DNA from: Clostridiales bacterium
GTDB taxonomy: Bacteria; Bacillota; Clostridia; Lachnospirales; WQUN01
Direction: 5' to 3'
Assembly (NCBI GenBank): GCA_031263155.1
Contig: JAISGK010000073.1
Span: forward strand, 1 to 46,866
DNA: 46,866 bases
The position numbers and the translations under genes were made by a program. This document shows, one piece after another, positions 6,258 to 14,554 of this stretch (position 1 is its first letter; each line of letters opens with the position of its first letter). The notes below the pieces were generated by a model that was not told the origin of the DNA, did not search any database, and saw only the letters and a program-made list of their open reading frames with translations.

Positions 6258-6563
6258 ATGAATGAAAGCGCACTAGTTCATGACATCATGCATGAGCTAG
6301 GCAAGTATGGCGCGGTCTATAGGTGCAATTCGGGCAGTGTCCAACTCCCCAATGGCAGACGGTTTAACGCTATGCCAAAAGGATTTAGCGACGTGATGTT
6401 CATTCGCCCTGATGGTATCGCATGTTTCGTAGAGTGCAAGGCGAATAAGGGCAAGCCATCTGATGAGCAAGAGCGATTTATAGCGCGTATGCAAGCCCTT
6501 AACGCTAGAGCCGGTGTAGCCCGCTCAATAGCTGACGCCTTGACTATATGCGGCGTGGCGTGA
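6258..6563 (+). CDS. VRR-NUC domain nuclease
   Basis: 101 residues, the usual length of stand-alone phage VRR-NUC proteins. The PD-(D/E)xK core is visible: 'MPKGFSDVMFIRPDG' carries the aspartate and 'ACFVECKANKGKPSDEQERF' the E-x-K. The C-terminal 'RAGVARSIADALTICG' is also typical. The enzymes are Holliday-junction or structure-specific nucleases by family knowledge. An AAAGGAG site precedes ATG 6258. Order primase-helicase then VRR-NUC is standard in Clostridia prophages; the genes that should follow (DUF1492, terminase) are missing here. Confidence 0.85.
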   Translation: MNESALVHDIMHELGKYGAVYRCNSGSVQLPNGRRFNAMPKGFSDVMFIRPDGIACFVECKANKGKPSDEQERFIARMQALNARAGVARSIADALTICGVA

Positions 6564-6785
6564 AGGTGGAGACTGACCCACTGAAAGACCTAATCATGCC
6601 AGACATCGACCGCGACTGATAATGTGTCCCGCTCAACATGAAAAATACCCCGAAAATGCAGTTGAAAAAAAATTTTGGCTACAGATTTGACTACATTTTC
6701 AAGAATCAAAAGTTAAGACCCTTGATTTTAAGCCATTTATTAACGACCATATACTACACGAGAGATGTAACCCTCGCGTTTTTTA

Positions 6786-6944
6786 TTAACTTGCCGCATC
6801 GCAGCGTTTACAAACTTTTATTTTTTTGCCTGCGTCGTTTGTCGCTTCCCACATTAATTTGACGCCTGTACGCGCGCACTTTGGGCATGTGCCGCGCCAG
6901 CCAAGGGTAGACTTTATGCCCCTGCCACGTTTGTTCTTTGCCAT
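6786..6944 (-). CDS. 52-residue zinc-ribbon protein
   Basis: Reads from ATG 6944 to TAA 6786. Two CxxC knuckles, CPKC (20-23) and CKRC (45-48), flank a short beta-like segment, and the N-terminus is basic (KNKRGRGIKST). It looks like a small treble-clef or zinc-ribbon nucleic-acid binder. I do not recognise a named family. The gene lies alone between the prophage remnant (plus strand) and the GH127 gene (minus strand, 89 bp away). The region 6564-6785 has no convincing gene. Confidence 0.6.
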   Translation of the reverse strand: MAKNKRGRGIKSTLGWRGTCPKCARTGVKLMWEATNDAGKKIKVCKRCDAAS

Positions 6945-7033
6945 AACACCACTCTCCTCTCCATCATTTTCTGCTAATTCTAAACTTGTAATGGCGTTGT
7001 GTCAAGTTGCATGTCGAATTTACCGGTCGCCGC

Positions 7034-8857
7034 TTATATGGCATGCATCCATACCAACATTTCCGCTTCGCCGCGATTCGCAAACGCAAAATATGGCACA
7101 AACTTTATACGCGTTTTTGTGGATCTGCCGGTATAGTCAGCATATAGCGACTCCTGCTCGTACAGCCGCCAGCCGTCTACTGTAATCACGTCAGCGGCCA
7201 TGTACGGGTCAAATTTTATCTCAGCGTTGAGATTGCGACTTATGGCCAAATTGCTTATGTTGGGTCCATTGTCCGCCGATTCCGCGCAGTACACCAATGG
7301 CCCATATGTCAGCGCGACTTTGTGATTGTTCTCTATTACAAGGTGTGACGCGGATACAAGTTTCGCAGTCATTTCGAACTGCAACTCTATAGGCTTGCTT
7401 GTGTTGTAAATAAACACATACCCGCCTTCGCGCGAAAATGGTTGATTTATGGCAAACGATTTGCACCAGCTTGGCATACGCGCCGCGATAAAGTTTACAC
7501 CCGTCGCGGTTATGCGCACACTACCGCTGGTGAGGTAGTCAGCCTCCATTTTAACCTTGATTTTTCCTTCGGCAAAATCGCTGCTTATGTATTGATTAAT
7601 AAACACGCCCTCGCCAATCTTGCTGTAAATATAGTCGCCTATGCTGGCGATAAACCGCGTAAGGTTGGGTGGGCAGCATGAACAGTCAAACACTTCCATG
7701 CGCTGGGCGGCGGGGAAATGCTCGCGATGTTCTTCTGATACTGACACATCCTTGTTGTTAAATGGAGGATATATCTCAAGAGGGTTTTCGTAAAAAAATT
7801 CGCTTCCGCCAAGAGAAACACCTGAGAGAATACCATTGTACATAAGCCTCTCTATCACATCCGCGTACTTGCTGTCGGGGTCAATCTCGAACATGCGCAG
7901 CGCGAAAAACGCCATGGCGATACCCGCGCAAGTTTCAGCATAGGCCCGTCGGCCGGGCAAATCGTAAGGAACAGTAAATGCCTCGCCCACATGGCTTTGA
8001 CCGATCCCTCCGGTAATATACATCTTTCTGCTTACTATGTCGTCAAAGATTTTTTTGCAAGCCTCAAACAACGCGTCGTCGCCGGTTTCTTGCGCGGCGT
8101 CCGCCATGGCCGCGTATAAATAGCAGGCGCGAACGCTGTGACCCTCGGCTGTAAATTGCTCGCGCACTGGCGCGTGGCTTTGGTTATAAAACGCGTTAAT
8201 CCAACTATCGACAAAATCTGTAGTGTCTTTATCGTTCGTTCCGCGATTGTTTAGAAAGAACATCGCCAGGTCACGGTAGCGAACCTCGCCCGTCGCGCGG
8301 TATAGCTTGAACAGCGCAAGCTCGATCTCCTCATGACCGGGCGTCATGAACGACGCCGATTGATCTACCACAAAAACCTTCTCTATATAATCAATGAAGC
8401 GACGCATAATAGCTAAAAATCTGTCGCTCCCTGTAGCGTCGTACCAGGCCAGTGCCGCCTCTGTTAAATGCCCTGCGCAATACAATTCGTGCGCATCCCG
8501 CCGCTTAAAAATATTATCCGGCTCCACCGCCAAAAAATACGAGTTGAAGTAGCCGTTCTCGCACTGATTTTTTTGAATCTTGTCTATCAAACCCTCTACA
8601 AAGCGCTCAAGCTCGGGGTCGGGGTCTTTTTGAACAATATACGCCGCGCTTTCGATGAATTTAGCCACGTCACTGTCGTAAAAAATATGCGGCTTTGGCA
8701 TACTCTCATCCCAAGTACAATCCAAAGCGCTAAATCGCCGCGTTTCTATAAATCTGTCCCTCACGGCCTTATTGGTAACATCTCGATTAGTCGTTTGCCT
8801 GTGCCGCCAAAAGCCGTTTTTAATGTTTACATATTTAAAACTTACATTCTTTGCCAT
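7034..8857 (-). CDS. GH127 (DUF1680) beta-L-arabinofuranosidase
   Basis: 607 residues, the normal length for family GH127 (HypBA1-like). The fold is an (alpha/alpha)6 barrel followed by beta-sandwich domains. Zinc and catalytic residues known from HypBA1 have visible counterparts: E308-T-C310 in 'YAETCAGIAMAFF', and C394-C395 in 'DCSCCPPNLTRFI'; the first of the pair is the cysteine nucleophile in the family. No signal peptide is present, so it acts in the cytoplasm on imported oligosaccharides from plant or host arabinosides. The start ATG 8857 lies inside the end of the acetyltransferase gene (16-bp overlap) with a GGGGGG-rich ribosome site. Confidence 0.88.
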   Translation of the reverse strand: MAKNVSFKYVNIKNGFWRHRQTTNRDVTNKAVRDRFIETRRFSALDCTWDESMPKPHIFYDSDVAKFIESAAYIVQKDPDPELERFVEGLIDKIQKNQCENGYFNSYFLAVEPDNIFKRRDAHELYCAGHLTEAALAWYDATGSDRFLAIMRRFIDYIEKVFVVDQSASFMTPGHEEIELALFKLYRATGEVRYRDLAMFFLNNRGTNDKDTTDFVDSWINAFYNQSHAPVREQFTAEGHSVRACYLYAAMADAAQETGDDALFEACKKIFDDIVSRKMYITGGIGQSHVGEAFTVPYDLPGRRAYAETCAGIAMAFFALRMFEIDPDSKYADVIERLMYNGILSGVSLGGSEFFYENPLEIYPPFNNKDVSVSEEHREHFPAAQRMEVFDCSCCPPNLTRFIASIGDYIYSKIGEGVFINQYISSDFAEGKIKVKMEADYLTSGSVRITATGVNFIAARMPSWCKSFAINQPFSREGGYVFIYNTSKPIELQFEMTAKLVSASHLVIENNHKVALTYGPLVYCAESADNGPNISNLAISRNLNAEIKFDPYMAADVITVDGWRLYEQESLYADYTGRSTKTRIKFVPYFAFANRGEAEMLVWMHAI

Positions 8858-9693
8858 GGACTATCCCCCCTTGTCAGTTTATATTGGTCGTACCAAAACA
8901 CTTCTTTATACCCGATTTTCTGATACACTTTGTTTGAAGCGGGATTGGCGCAATCTGCGTATAAAGCGCAGTATTTGAAACCACCGTCAAGCAGTTTTTT
9001 TGATAAATTCCAAACACAAGCCGTACTGTACCCATTGCCGCGCAAATTCGGCGGAGTGTAGACTTGTGCGATTATCGCGCACTCCGATGTGCTTCTTGTG
9101 TTTGTCGCCAGCGAAACAGGGAATTTATCAACCCACACAAAAGAATTGCCTTTTTCTATATTTTTATTTGCTCCTTCGATTGCGCCGGGGAGGTTGTACT
9201 CCCCAAGATTACAAGCCGGGACGAAATCCGCTAACCAATACGGCAGATAAAACATATCGTCGGCGTTTATCTGACGGAACTCACCGCTTACCGGCGTAAT
9301 ATCGTTCACTTTGTCAAGCACATACAGAACTAGGCTCTCGTTATTGTGGTACTCTTTGTTTGTCAGCTTGTTGTAATGTTCGCAAAAACTTTTCGCAAGC
9401 TCTTTTTCGGTCATTATAAAGTCAACGTCTATATTATGTTCAACAAAAGAACGGGCGAAAAACGCGACAACTTCATCGTTGCGGATATTTTCGGTTTCAT
9501 ACATGACCATAGGGAAAGGCGAAGTGCGGGTAGCGGTTAAAACTACATTTCCGTTATCATCCTTGACGGTTGCCATGAATTTATCGTCGCCGATATTTTT
9601 GTAGATTATATTATTCTGTATTTCGTGGCGGTTTAAGACTTCCAATACGTCTTTGTTAAAGTCTGCTGCTGTGGTGTATACGGTAAATTTCAT
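8842..9693 (-). CDS. GNAT-family N-acetyltransferase
   Basis: 283 residues. The C-terminal half is a GNAT fold: 'AIIAQVYTPPNLRGNGYSTA' carries the acetyl-CoA pyrophosphate loop (R-G-N-G-Y), followed by 'KYCALYADCANPASNKVYQK' and 'IGYKEVFWYDQYKL'. The N-terminal 120 residues are a divergent second lobe, as in the larger two-domain predicted acetyltransferases of Clostridia. Cofactor binding follows from the motif; the acceptor is unknown. It is coupled to the GH127 gene by overlap, but a joint role is not obvious. GGGAGGG precedes the ATG at 9693. Confidence 0.75.
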   Translation of the reverse strand: MKFTVYTTAADFNKDVLEVLNRHEIQNNIIYKNIGDDKFMATVKDDNGNVVLTATRTSPFPMVMYETENIRNDEVVAFFARSFVEHNIDVDFIMTEKELAKSFCEHYNKLTNKEYHNNESLVLYVLDKVNDITPVSGEFRQINADDMFYLPYWLADFVPACNLGEYNLPGAIEGANKNIEKGNSFVWVDKFPVSLATNTRSTSECAIIAQVYTPPNLRGNGYSTACVWNLSKKLLDGGFKYCALYADCANPASNKVYQKIGYKEVFWYDQYKLTRGDSPWQRM

Positions 9694-9699
9694 TTCAAA

Positions 9700-9868
9700 T
9701 TACCCTCCCAATTCGGATTTACATTCTTGTAAATTTTTCGCATTTTCAAGCATTCGCATAGTCGCTTCATGCGGCGCTGCGTATATGCCCGGCCAAAATT
9801 ATTCACCATATTCTGGGCGGCAAGGGAACGCCAATGTATCTATGTTCCTGTAAAAACTTATCCATCAT
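9700..9868 (-). pseudogene. Possible remnant of a short gene upstream of the GNAT gene
   Basis: ATG 9868, preceded by a purine-rich GGGGGGCGAA, opens 'MMDKFLQEHRYIGVPLPPR' and soon stops. In another frame 'YAAPHEATMRMLENAKNLQE' runs to a stop at 9700, just before the acetyltransferase. Both pieces look protein-like but are out of register, as in a frameshifted relic. I cannot name a family. The rest of 9700-9945 shows no other gene. Confidence 0.25.
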
Positions 9869-9949
9869 TTCGCCCCCCTATTTAGCACAAGTATACACCA
9901 TGCAGAGAACGCCAACAACATGCAAATCTTTGCGGCGGCAGTTTTATGG

Positions 9950-9978
9950 TTGATACTTTGCGTTATTTGGGATATAAT
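9950..9978 (+). promoter_or_regulatory. Strong sigma-A promoter of the methyltransferase operon
   Basis: TTGATA (9950-9955), a 17-bp spacer and a perfect TATAAT (9973-9978). Transcription should start near 9985, so the longer reading frame opening at 9920 cannot be fully translated. The start is placed at TTG 10040 after AAAGGAG. Confidence 0.8.
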
Positions 9979-10039
9979 GCAGAAAATGGTATTTATGGCT
10001 TTTAAAGCCAGCCCATGTGTAGAGCAAAGGAGCGATTCG

Positions 10040-10711
10040 TTGACTCATTTTCAACCCGAAGGCAACTATTACAATAAATATGAAAAAGCCAACCCGATAA
10101 CCCGTTGGTTGATGAAGGGTTTTTTCTCCTCATTTAAAGCCGCCTTGAACAGCATAGAATTTAGCACAGTGTATGAAGCGGGCTGTGGCGAAGGGTACAT
10201 AGCGCAGTTTGTGACAAACTCCTGCCCCCATGCCAAAGTATCCGGCTCGGATATATCTGGCAAAGTCGTCGCCATGGCGCGGGAGCGAGTGCCGACAGCC
10301 GCCTTTGCTGTCGAAAGCATTTATAACATCAATTCGCCCGATAACGCGTATGATTTGGTGATAGCCAGCGAGGTGTTGGAACACCTGGAGCGACCGGCGG
10401 ATGCTTTGAGTGAGTTGGTGCGGATTTCCAAAAAATACATACTGCTATCTGTTCCAAATGAACCATTGTGGCGTGTACTCAACATGCTACGACTAAAGTA
10501 TATAACCAGCTTTGGCAATACCCCAGGGCACGTTAACCATTGGAGCGCAAAGGGCTTTAAAGCATTTGTTTCCAGTCAATGTGACATTAGAAATGTGACC
10601 CCCCCCCCCCGGATGTGGACAATGTTGCTCTGCGAGAAGAGACAAGCTCAGAATCCGGGCACTGGCGCACCTCAAGCATCTTATCGGATCAATCTCTCCG
10701 ATTTTGCATGA
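10040..10711 (+). CDS. Class I SAM-dependent methyltransferase with a C12 tract
   Basis: 223 residues from TTG 10040, chosen because AAAGGAG sits 7 bases upstream and the promoter at 9950-9978 lies inside any longer frame. SAM-binding motif I is 'VYEAGCGEGY', followed by the acidic loop 'VSGSDISGKV' and the later 'YDLVIASEVLEHL' of the UbiE/Methyltransf_11 type. Substrate is unknown; the flippase-like protein and UDP-glucose dehydrogenase downstream suggest a glycan or lipid-linked intermediate. Near the C-terminus, codons for T-P-P-P-R run through 12 consecutive C (10599-10610). The present length keeps the frame open for the final 'RMWTMLLCEK'; gain or loss of one C would remove about 33 residues. 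Confidence 0.8.
   Translation: MTHFQPEGNYYNKYEKANPITRWLMKGFFSSFKAALNSIEFSTVYEAGCGEGYIAQFVTNSCPHAKVSGSDISGKVVAMARERVPTAAFAVESIYNINSPDNAYDLVIASEVLEHLERPADALSELVRISKKYILLSVPNEPLWRVLNMLRLKYITSFGNTPGHVNHWSAKGFKAFVSSQCDIRNVTPPPRMWTMLLCEKRQAQNPGTGAPQASYRINLSDFA
10599..10610 (+). repeat. C12 homopolymer inside the methyltransferase frame
   Basis: Twelve C in a row within the coding region, at present in frame. It is the longest mononucleotide run in the window and a plausible phase-variable switch. Confidence 0.85.
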
Positions 10712-10759
10712 TTATACCAGTGTACAATGTGAAGGAGGGTTATCTGCATAAGGAGTAAA

Positions 10760-11752
10760 ATGAAAACAACGAGCATTAAAAAAATATTAAACATTTTGGG
10801 TGTCGCGCTGATTGGGCTATCACTGGTGTTTATCGCGCGACGGTTCGTGGCAATGAAGGTGGACTTTTCACGTCTACTTACCGTGCCAATGATATCTCTG
10901 CTAATCACGATGCCATTCTTAACGGTTATTATTATATTTATTGGCTCGTACTGCTGGAAACGTTCACTGGCACTATTTTCGGAGCGAAAAATTTATAATG
11001 GCGACGTGTTTGAGGTATACGCCAAAACAAACCTTATGAAATATCTTCCGGGCAACGTGGGTCACTATGCCGGACGACAGTTGTTTGGCTCCCAGTTGGG
11101 GCTTGGCCAGAGACACATCGCCTTGGCTACATTAATCGAAATTGGAAGCCAGGTTGTTTCAGAAATAATGTTGTGTTTGATCTTTTCGTCAAGTATGCTG
11201 ACAGGACTGCTGATAAACACATTCGGGCGGTATGTATTTGTATACGCCGCGATTATTGCCGCAGTAGTGATCGGGAGTATGCTGGCGCTCGGCTGGGTGT
11301 TTAGGCGTAACAAGTATGTGTCAGAGTTATTAACGCTTGCCAGGCGCGTAAAGTTTTGGCTAACCTTGGCAGGTACAGTCCTCATAGGCTCAATGGGAAC
11401 TGCTGTTATCGGCATTGTTTTTGTCGTACTCGTTAGCCAATTTACCGTGTTGAGCTTTGAAAACGCGTGCTTAGTGATGGCTGGCACGATAGCGTCATAC
11501 TTCATAGGGCTTATAACCCCTGGCGCGCCGGCTGGTATAGGTGTGCGCGAGGCCGTAATGGTCGCTCTGCTGTCATCCGTTCTTCCCGAAGATGTTATTT
11601 TGCTGGCCGCAGTTGCGCAGCGCCTGATTATGATTGCAGGTGACGCTCTTACTTATCCTATTAGCCTGCTGCTAAAGGTTGGTGCAACCGAGGTGTCCGC
11701 CCCTACGGACACCGCTTCCCTTGTCTGTGAAACGTCGGATACGCCCCGCTAA
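10760..11752 (+). CDS. Flippase-like membrane protein (LPG synthase TM / UPF0104 family)
   Basis: 330 residues with about eight hydrophobic segments (for example 10-28, 42-64, 125-150, 158-180, 208-235, 243-265). 'KTNLMKYLPGNVGHYAGR' and 'GLITPGAPAGIGVREAVM' are hallmark segments of the PF03706 family, the flippase-like part of MprF found as a stand-alone protein. These proteins are thought to move lipids or lipid-linked sugars across the membrane. An AAGGAG site precedes ATG 10760. It lies 48 bp after the methyltransferase and before UDP-glucose dehydrogenase, an arrangement typical of envelope glycan or glycolipid loci. The catalytic lysyl-transfer domain of MprF is absent. Confidence 0.8.
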   Translation: MKTTSIKKILNILGVALIGLSLVFIARRFVAMKVDFSRLLTVPMISLLITMPFLTVIIIFIGSYCWKRSLALFSERKIYNGDVFEVYAKTNLMKYLPGNVGHYAGRQLFGSQLGLGQRHIALATLIEIGSQVVSEIMLCLIFSSSMLTGLLINTFGRYVFVYAAIIAAVVIGSMLALGWVFRRNKYVSELLTLARRVKFWLTLAGTVLIGSMGTAVIGIVFVVLVSQFTVLSFENACLVMAGTIASYFIGLITPGAPAGIGVREAVMVALLSSVLPEDVILLAAVAQRLIMIAGDALTYPISLLLKVGATEVSAPTDTASLVCETSDTPR

Positions 11753-11832
11753 ACAATGAGAAACATTTAAGCCCACCGCTCGCTATCGTACTCATGAACG
11801 GCCAAGGAAAGCGCCAGAGAAAGGACGTGAAC

Positions 11833-13008
11833 ATGAACATTTCAGTTGCCGGTATCGGCTATGTCGGCCTGTCTAACGCAGTATTGTTATCACAAAGGCA
11901 CCATATCATCACGTATGATATTTCACAGCGCCGCGTAGATTTAATAAACGAACGCAAAGCGCCCATAGTGGACAAAGAAGCCGAAGAATTTTTAGCCAGC
12001 AAGCCGCTTGACCTCTATGCAACTTGTGACCCTCAAGAGGCGTTCGTCAACGCTGAATACATAATAATTGCCACGCCTACAGACTATGACATAAGCAATG
12101 GGCATTTTGACACATCAAGCGTCGAGGCCGTCTTAAACCAAATTTCCAATATTAACCCCGGCGCAGTATGCGTTATAAAATCCACCGTGCCTGTGGGATA
12201 CACCTCCAGTTTGCGCCAAAAACTCGGGTACGCCAATGTTATATTTTCGCCGGAATTTTTGCGTGAGGGCAAAGCATTGTTTGACAATCTGTATCCCTCC
12301 CGAATCATCGTTGGGGCGTATGACGAGCTTAAGCCGCAGGCCAAAACTTTCGCAAACGCGCTGCTTGAGTGTTCCGCCACTCAATCCGCCCAAATACTGG
12401 TGATGAACCCTACAGAGGCTGAGGCCGTCAAGTTGTTTGCCAATACATATCTCGCCATGCGCGTAGCCTTTTTTAATGAGCTGGATACATTTGCCGATAT
12501 ATCCGGGCTGGATACGCTTGGCATTATACAGGGCGTGTGCCTTGACCCGCGCATAGGAAATTTTTATAACAACCCGTCGTTTGGATATGGCGGCTATTGT
12601 TTGCCGAAAGACACCAAGCAAATGCTCGCCAACTATCATGGCGTGCCCAACGATATTATCGGGGCTATAGTCGCGGCCAACGACACGCGCAAAGACTACA
12701 TAGCGGCTCGGATCATGGCAAAAAATCCCGCGACAGTCGGCGTGCATCGCCTGGTTATGAAATCCGGGTCCGATAACTACAGGCAGTCCGCCATTATAGG
12801 GGTAATACGGCGATTGATTGCAAAGGGTATAAATGTGGTAGTTTATGAGCCGGTCGTCGAGGATAGCATGATCTTTAACGCGAAAGTGATAAAGGATCTG
12901 GATGAGTTTAAGAGCGTAAGCGATGTGATTGTTTGCAACCGTTGCGGCGAAGAATTGGAAGATGTGAAAGAAAAGTTGTACACACGAGACGTTTTTGGGA
13001 GAGACTAA
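11833..13008 (+). CDS. ugd: UDP-glucose 6-dehydrogenase
   Basis: 391 residues from ATG 11833, preceded by AAAGGA; the upstream in-frame start adds 13 residues with no family match. NAD-binding motif 'VAGIGYVGLSNAV' opens the protein. 'IKSTVPVGYT' and 'FSPEFLREGKAL' are family signatures, and the catalytic cysteine is C256 in 'GYGGYCLPKDTKQ'. The C-terminal nucleotide-sugar domain is complete. The enzyme oxidises UDP-glucose to UDP-glucuronate for capsule, teichuronic acid or glycolipid synthesis. It is 80 bp after the flippase gene on the same strand, and a strong hairpin follows it at 13036-13068. Confidence 0.92.
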   Translation: MNISVAGIGYVGLSNAVLLSQRHHIITYDISQRRVDLINERKAPIVDKEAEEFLASKPLDLYATCDPQEAFVNAEYIIIATPTDYDISNGHFDTSSVEAVLNQISNINPGAVCVIKSTVPVGYTSSLRQKLGYANVIFSPEFLREGKALFDNLYPSRIIVGAYDELKPQAKTFANALLECSATQSAQILVMNPTEAEAVKLFANTYLAMRVAFFNELDTFADISGLDTLGIIQGVCLDPRIGNFYNNPSFGYGGYCLPKDTKQMLANYHGVPNDIIGAIVAANDTRKDYIAARIMAKNPATVGVHRLVMKSGSDNYRQSAIIGVIRRLIAKGINVVVYEPVVEDSMIFNAKVIKDLDEFKSVSDVIVCNRCGEELEDVKEKLYTRDVFGRD

Positions 13009-13035
13009 ACAACTCTACGGCGGTGAGGGTATGAT

Positions 13036-13090
13036 TTCGTAGGGGCGCGCAGTGCGCGCCCCTACGAAGGCAAAATCCTTTTGTGAAAAC
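13036..13090. repeat. REP-like hairpin with an attached AAAATCCTTTTGTGAAA tail
   Basis: 16-bp perfect arms (TTCGTAGGGGCGCGCA and its complement) around one base at 13036-13068, followed at 13070-13090 by a conserved AAAATCCTTTTGTGAAA-type tail. The same composite occurs at 24957-25104 in the other orientation, and the tail alone at 28864-28884. It sits between the convergent ends of ugd and the 13091 gene and can act as a two-way terminator, but the copy number shows it is a repeat family. Confidence 0.85.
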
Positions 13091-13723
13091 TTATCTGCCG
13101 ATTAACATATCGGCTAGTTCCCTTGCGCTTATATCCTTCGGTATATCATACTCACCAGTTTGCAAACGCTCGGCATATCCCAGTTCTATCAGATAATTCT
13201 CAAAATATGCCGCGTTGTCCGCCAAGCCGGCAGCCTCCAGCATTTGGCATATGGATCGCGATGTCCCGCCAGATGGGATAGACACATGCACATAATCCCC
13301 ACCGTCGCTCGAAGTCACCTCTTGCGCCGGCGTTGGAACAGGCGTAAAAGTAGGGGCAGCGGTTGGCGTTGGGGCAGGTGTGAAGGTGGGGGTAACAGTT
13401 GGTGTTGGAACGGGAGTAAAGGTAGGGGCGGCAGTCTGCGTTGACGATTCCGCAGGCGGCGCGTCTTCCGGCTCTATCTCGTTGGGGTAAATCATTCCCA
13501 ACTCCCTCGCCCTTTTAATAATCTCCTCTTCATTCACAGGCGTCAAATCGGCCTCAAACACCATCCCTAGTTCGCTCGCTTTTTGAATTATGTCCGCGTC
13601 GGCAACTACTGGGGCGTTATTGGGAGCCGTGCCTTTTTCTTCCATCCTGTAAACGCCTAATAAAAGCGCGGATAAAACAATCGCGCCGACTCCCAGCCCA
13701 AATACAAAAAATCTCATATTCAT
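13091..13723 (-). CDS. Membrane-anchored MltG/YceG-like protein without the catalytic domain
   Basis: 210 residues. One N-terminal membrane segment (about 5-24) is followed by two copies of an 'IIxxAxELGM' helix (about 45-54 and 67-77). A threonine-proline linker built of APTFTPVPTP-like repeats (about 95-135) leads to a C-terminal domain ('VSIPSGGTSRSICQMLEAAG', 'QTGEYDIPKDISARELADML') that resembles the LysM-like front part of endolytic transglycosylase MltG. The transglycosylase domain with its catalytic glutamate is missing. Similar proteins close the fla/che cluster in other Clostridia, from memory. A cell-wall-sensing or adaptor role is inference. Confidence 0.6.
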   Translation of the reverse strand: MNMRFFVFGLGVGAIVLSALLLGVYRMEEKGTAPNNAPVVADADIIQKASELGMVFEADLTPVNEEEIIKRARELGMIYPNEIEPEDAPPAESSTQTAAPTFTPVPTPTVTPTFTPAPTPTAAPTFTPVPTPAQEVTSSDGGDYVHVSIPSGGTSRSICQMLEAAGLADNAAYFENYLIELGYAERLQTGEYDIPKDISARELADMLIGR

Positions 13724-13727
13724 AGAC

Positions 13728-14210
13728 TTAGCGCCCTTTCCCCAGGCTCAGAATGAGCTTAACCTCGCCGACGCCTATCCCCAGCGTTTTGGCGATTTCG
13801 TCTTCGCTCATGCCTTGGTCGTAAAGGTTGCGTATCTTGCCCAGTTTTGGGTTTTTAGCTTCTTTCCTGCTTATTTTGGTTTGCGAAGCAGATGAGGAGA
13901 CCAGCACAGATCTCCCCTCTGTGCCATTGGCGGCGCCAACGGCCTTTTTCTTATCGGCCATGCTGTATAAAAACAACAGTTCCTGGTGCTTCTCTTCCAA
14001 TTCATCAAAGATCGCGCGCGCGGTCTTGTTAAGCTCTTCTATCGCGCCATCCACTTCAGCGATAGAAGCGTTAATCGCCCTAACAGCAAATTCGTCGTCC
14101 CTTTTAGCTTGTTTTATCTTTCTGCCCGTTCGTATAATCATCACCAGCGAAACAATCACCAGTATTATACCTGAGATCGTAGCGGCGAAGAGTATGTCGT
14201 AAAAACCCAC
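13728..14210 (-). CDS. SwrB/YlxL-like membrane protein (DUF6115)
   Basis: 160 residues, near the length of Bacillus SwrB. It has one N-terminal membrane helix (about 7-27), a coiled-coil (about 40-85), a variable linker, and a C-terminal HTH-like segment 'IRNLYDQGMSEDEIAKTLGI' then 'GVGEVKLILSL'. In Bacillus subtilis the equivalent gene directly follows sigD and promotes flagellar type III export activation. Here it is three genes downstream of the sigma factor, on the same strand. Family assignment rests on layout and position; sequence identity cannot be measured here. Confidence 0.65.
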   Translation of the reverse strand: MGFYDILFAATISGIILVIVSLVMIIRTGRKIKQAKRDDEFAVRAINASIAEVDGAIEELNKTARAIFDELEEKHQELLFLYSMADKKKAVGAANGTEGRSVLVSSSASQTKISRKEAKNPKLGKIRNLYDQGMSEDEIAKTLGIGVGEVKLILSLGKGR

Positions 14211-14219
14211 GTTCGCCCC

Positions 14220-14513
14220 CTATACACTTATGTCGAGCAGCGCTCCGCTCATCGTGGCCGCTATCGCCGCCTTTTTTTTATCCTTATCTTTTTTGTTTCG
14301 CTTGTCACGGCTTTTATCGCGGTCAGTCAATTCAGCGTCCTCCAATTGATTGGAGTGGCGCACGTATTGCTGATTATGCGATACCTCACGTTGGATGTGG
14401 TCAGCAAACTGCCGCTGCAAAATCTCAGGGCGCTGCGCCAGGTTATTGCTTGCCGCTATTACATCCATGCTACGCGAAATAGGCGCCGCTATATCTATCG
14501 GTCTTAACGACAT
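14220..14513 (-). CDS. Conserved small protein of the clostridial fla/che cluster
   Basis: 97 residues from ATG 14513, chosen because GGGAGG lies 7 bases upstream; the earlier ATG at 14555 has no such site. It opens 'MSLRPIDIAAPISRSMDV' and ends in a very basic stretch (KSRDKRNKKDKDKKK, about 63-77) followed by 'GALLDISV'. An unnamed protein with an 'M-S-[IL]-R-P-x-D' start, lysine-rich middle and 'D-I-x-[IV]' end commonly follows fapA in Clostridia flagellar clusters, to my recollection. No function is known. No membrane segment or signal peptide is visible. Confidence 0.6.
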   Translation of the reverse strand: MSLRPIDIAAPISRSMDVIAASNNLAQRPEILQRQFADHIQREVSHNQQYVRHSNQLEDAELTDRDKSRDKRNKKDKDKKKAAIAATMSGALLDISV

Positions 14514-14554
14514 TTTAATGCCTCCCATTTTTTGGCTGGCTTTCTTAAGCGCCA

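Noticed and set aside
6560..6619. 19-residue ORF overlapping the VRR-NUC stop (GTG start)
   Set aside because: Too short to support; it may be the cut-off start of the next phage gene but no family pattern is visible.
6755..6785. Plus-strand terminator ending in TTTTTT after CGAG...CTCG
   Set aside because: Only four base pairs can form reliably, too weak to call.
9920..10039. N-terminal extension of the methyltransferase frame
   Set aside because: The promoter -10 (9973-9978) lies inside it, and AAAGGAG with TTG 10040 gives a proper domain start.
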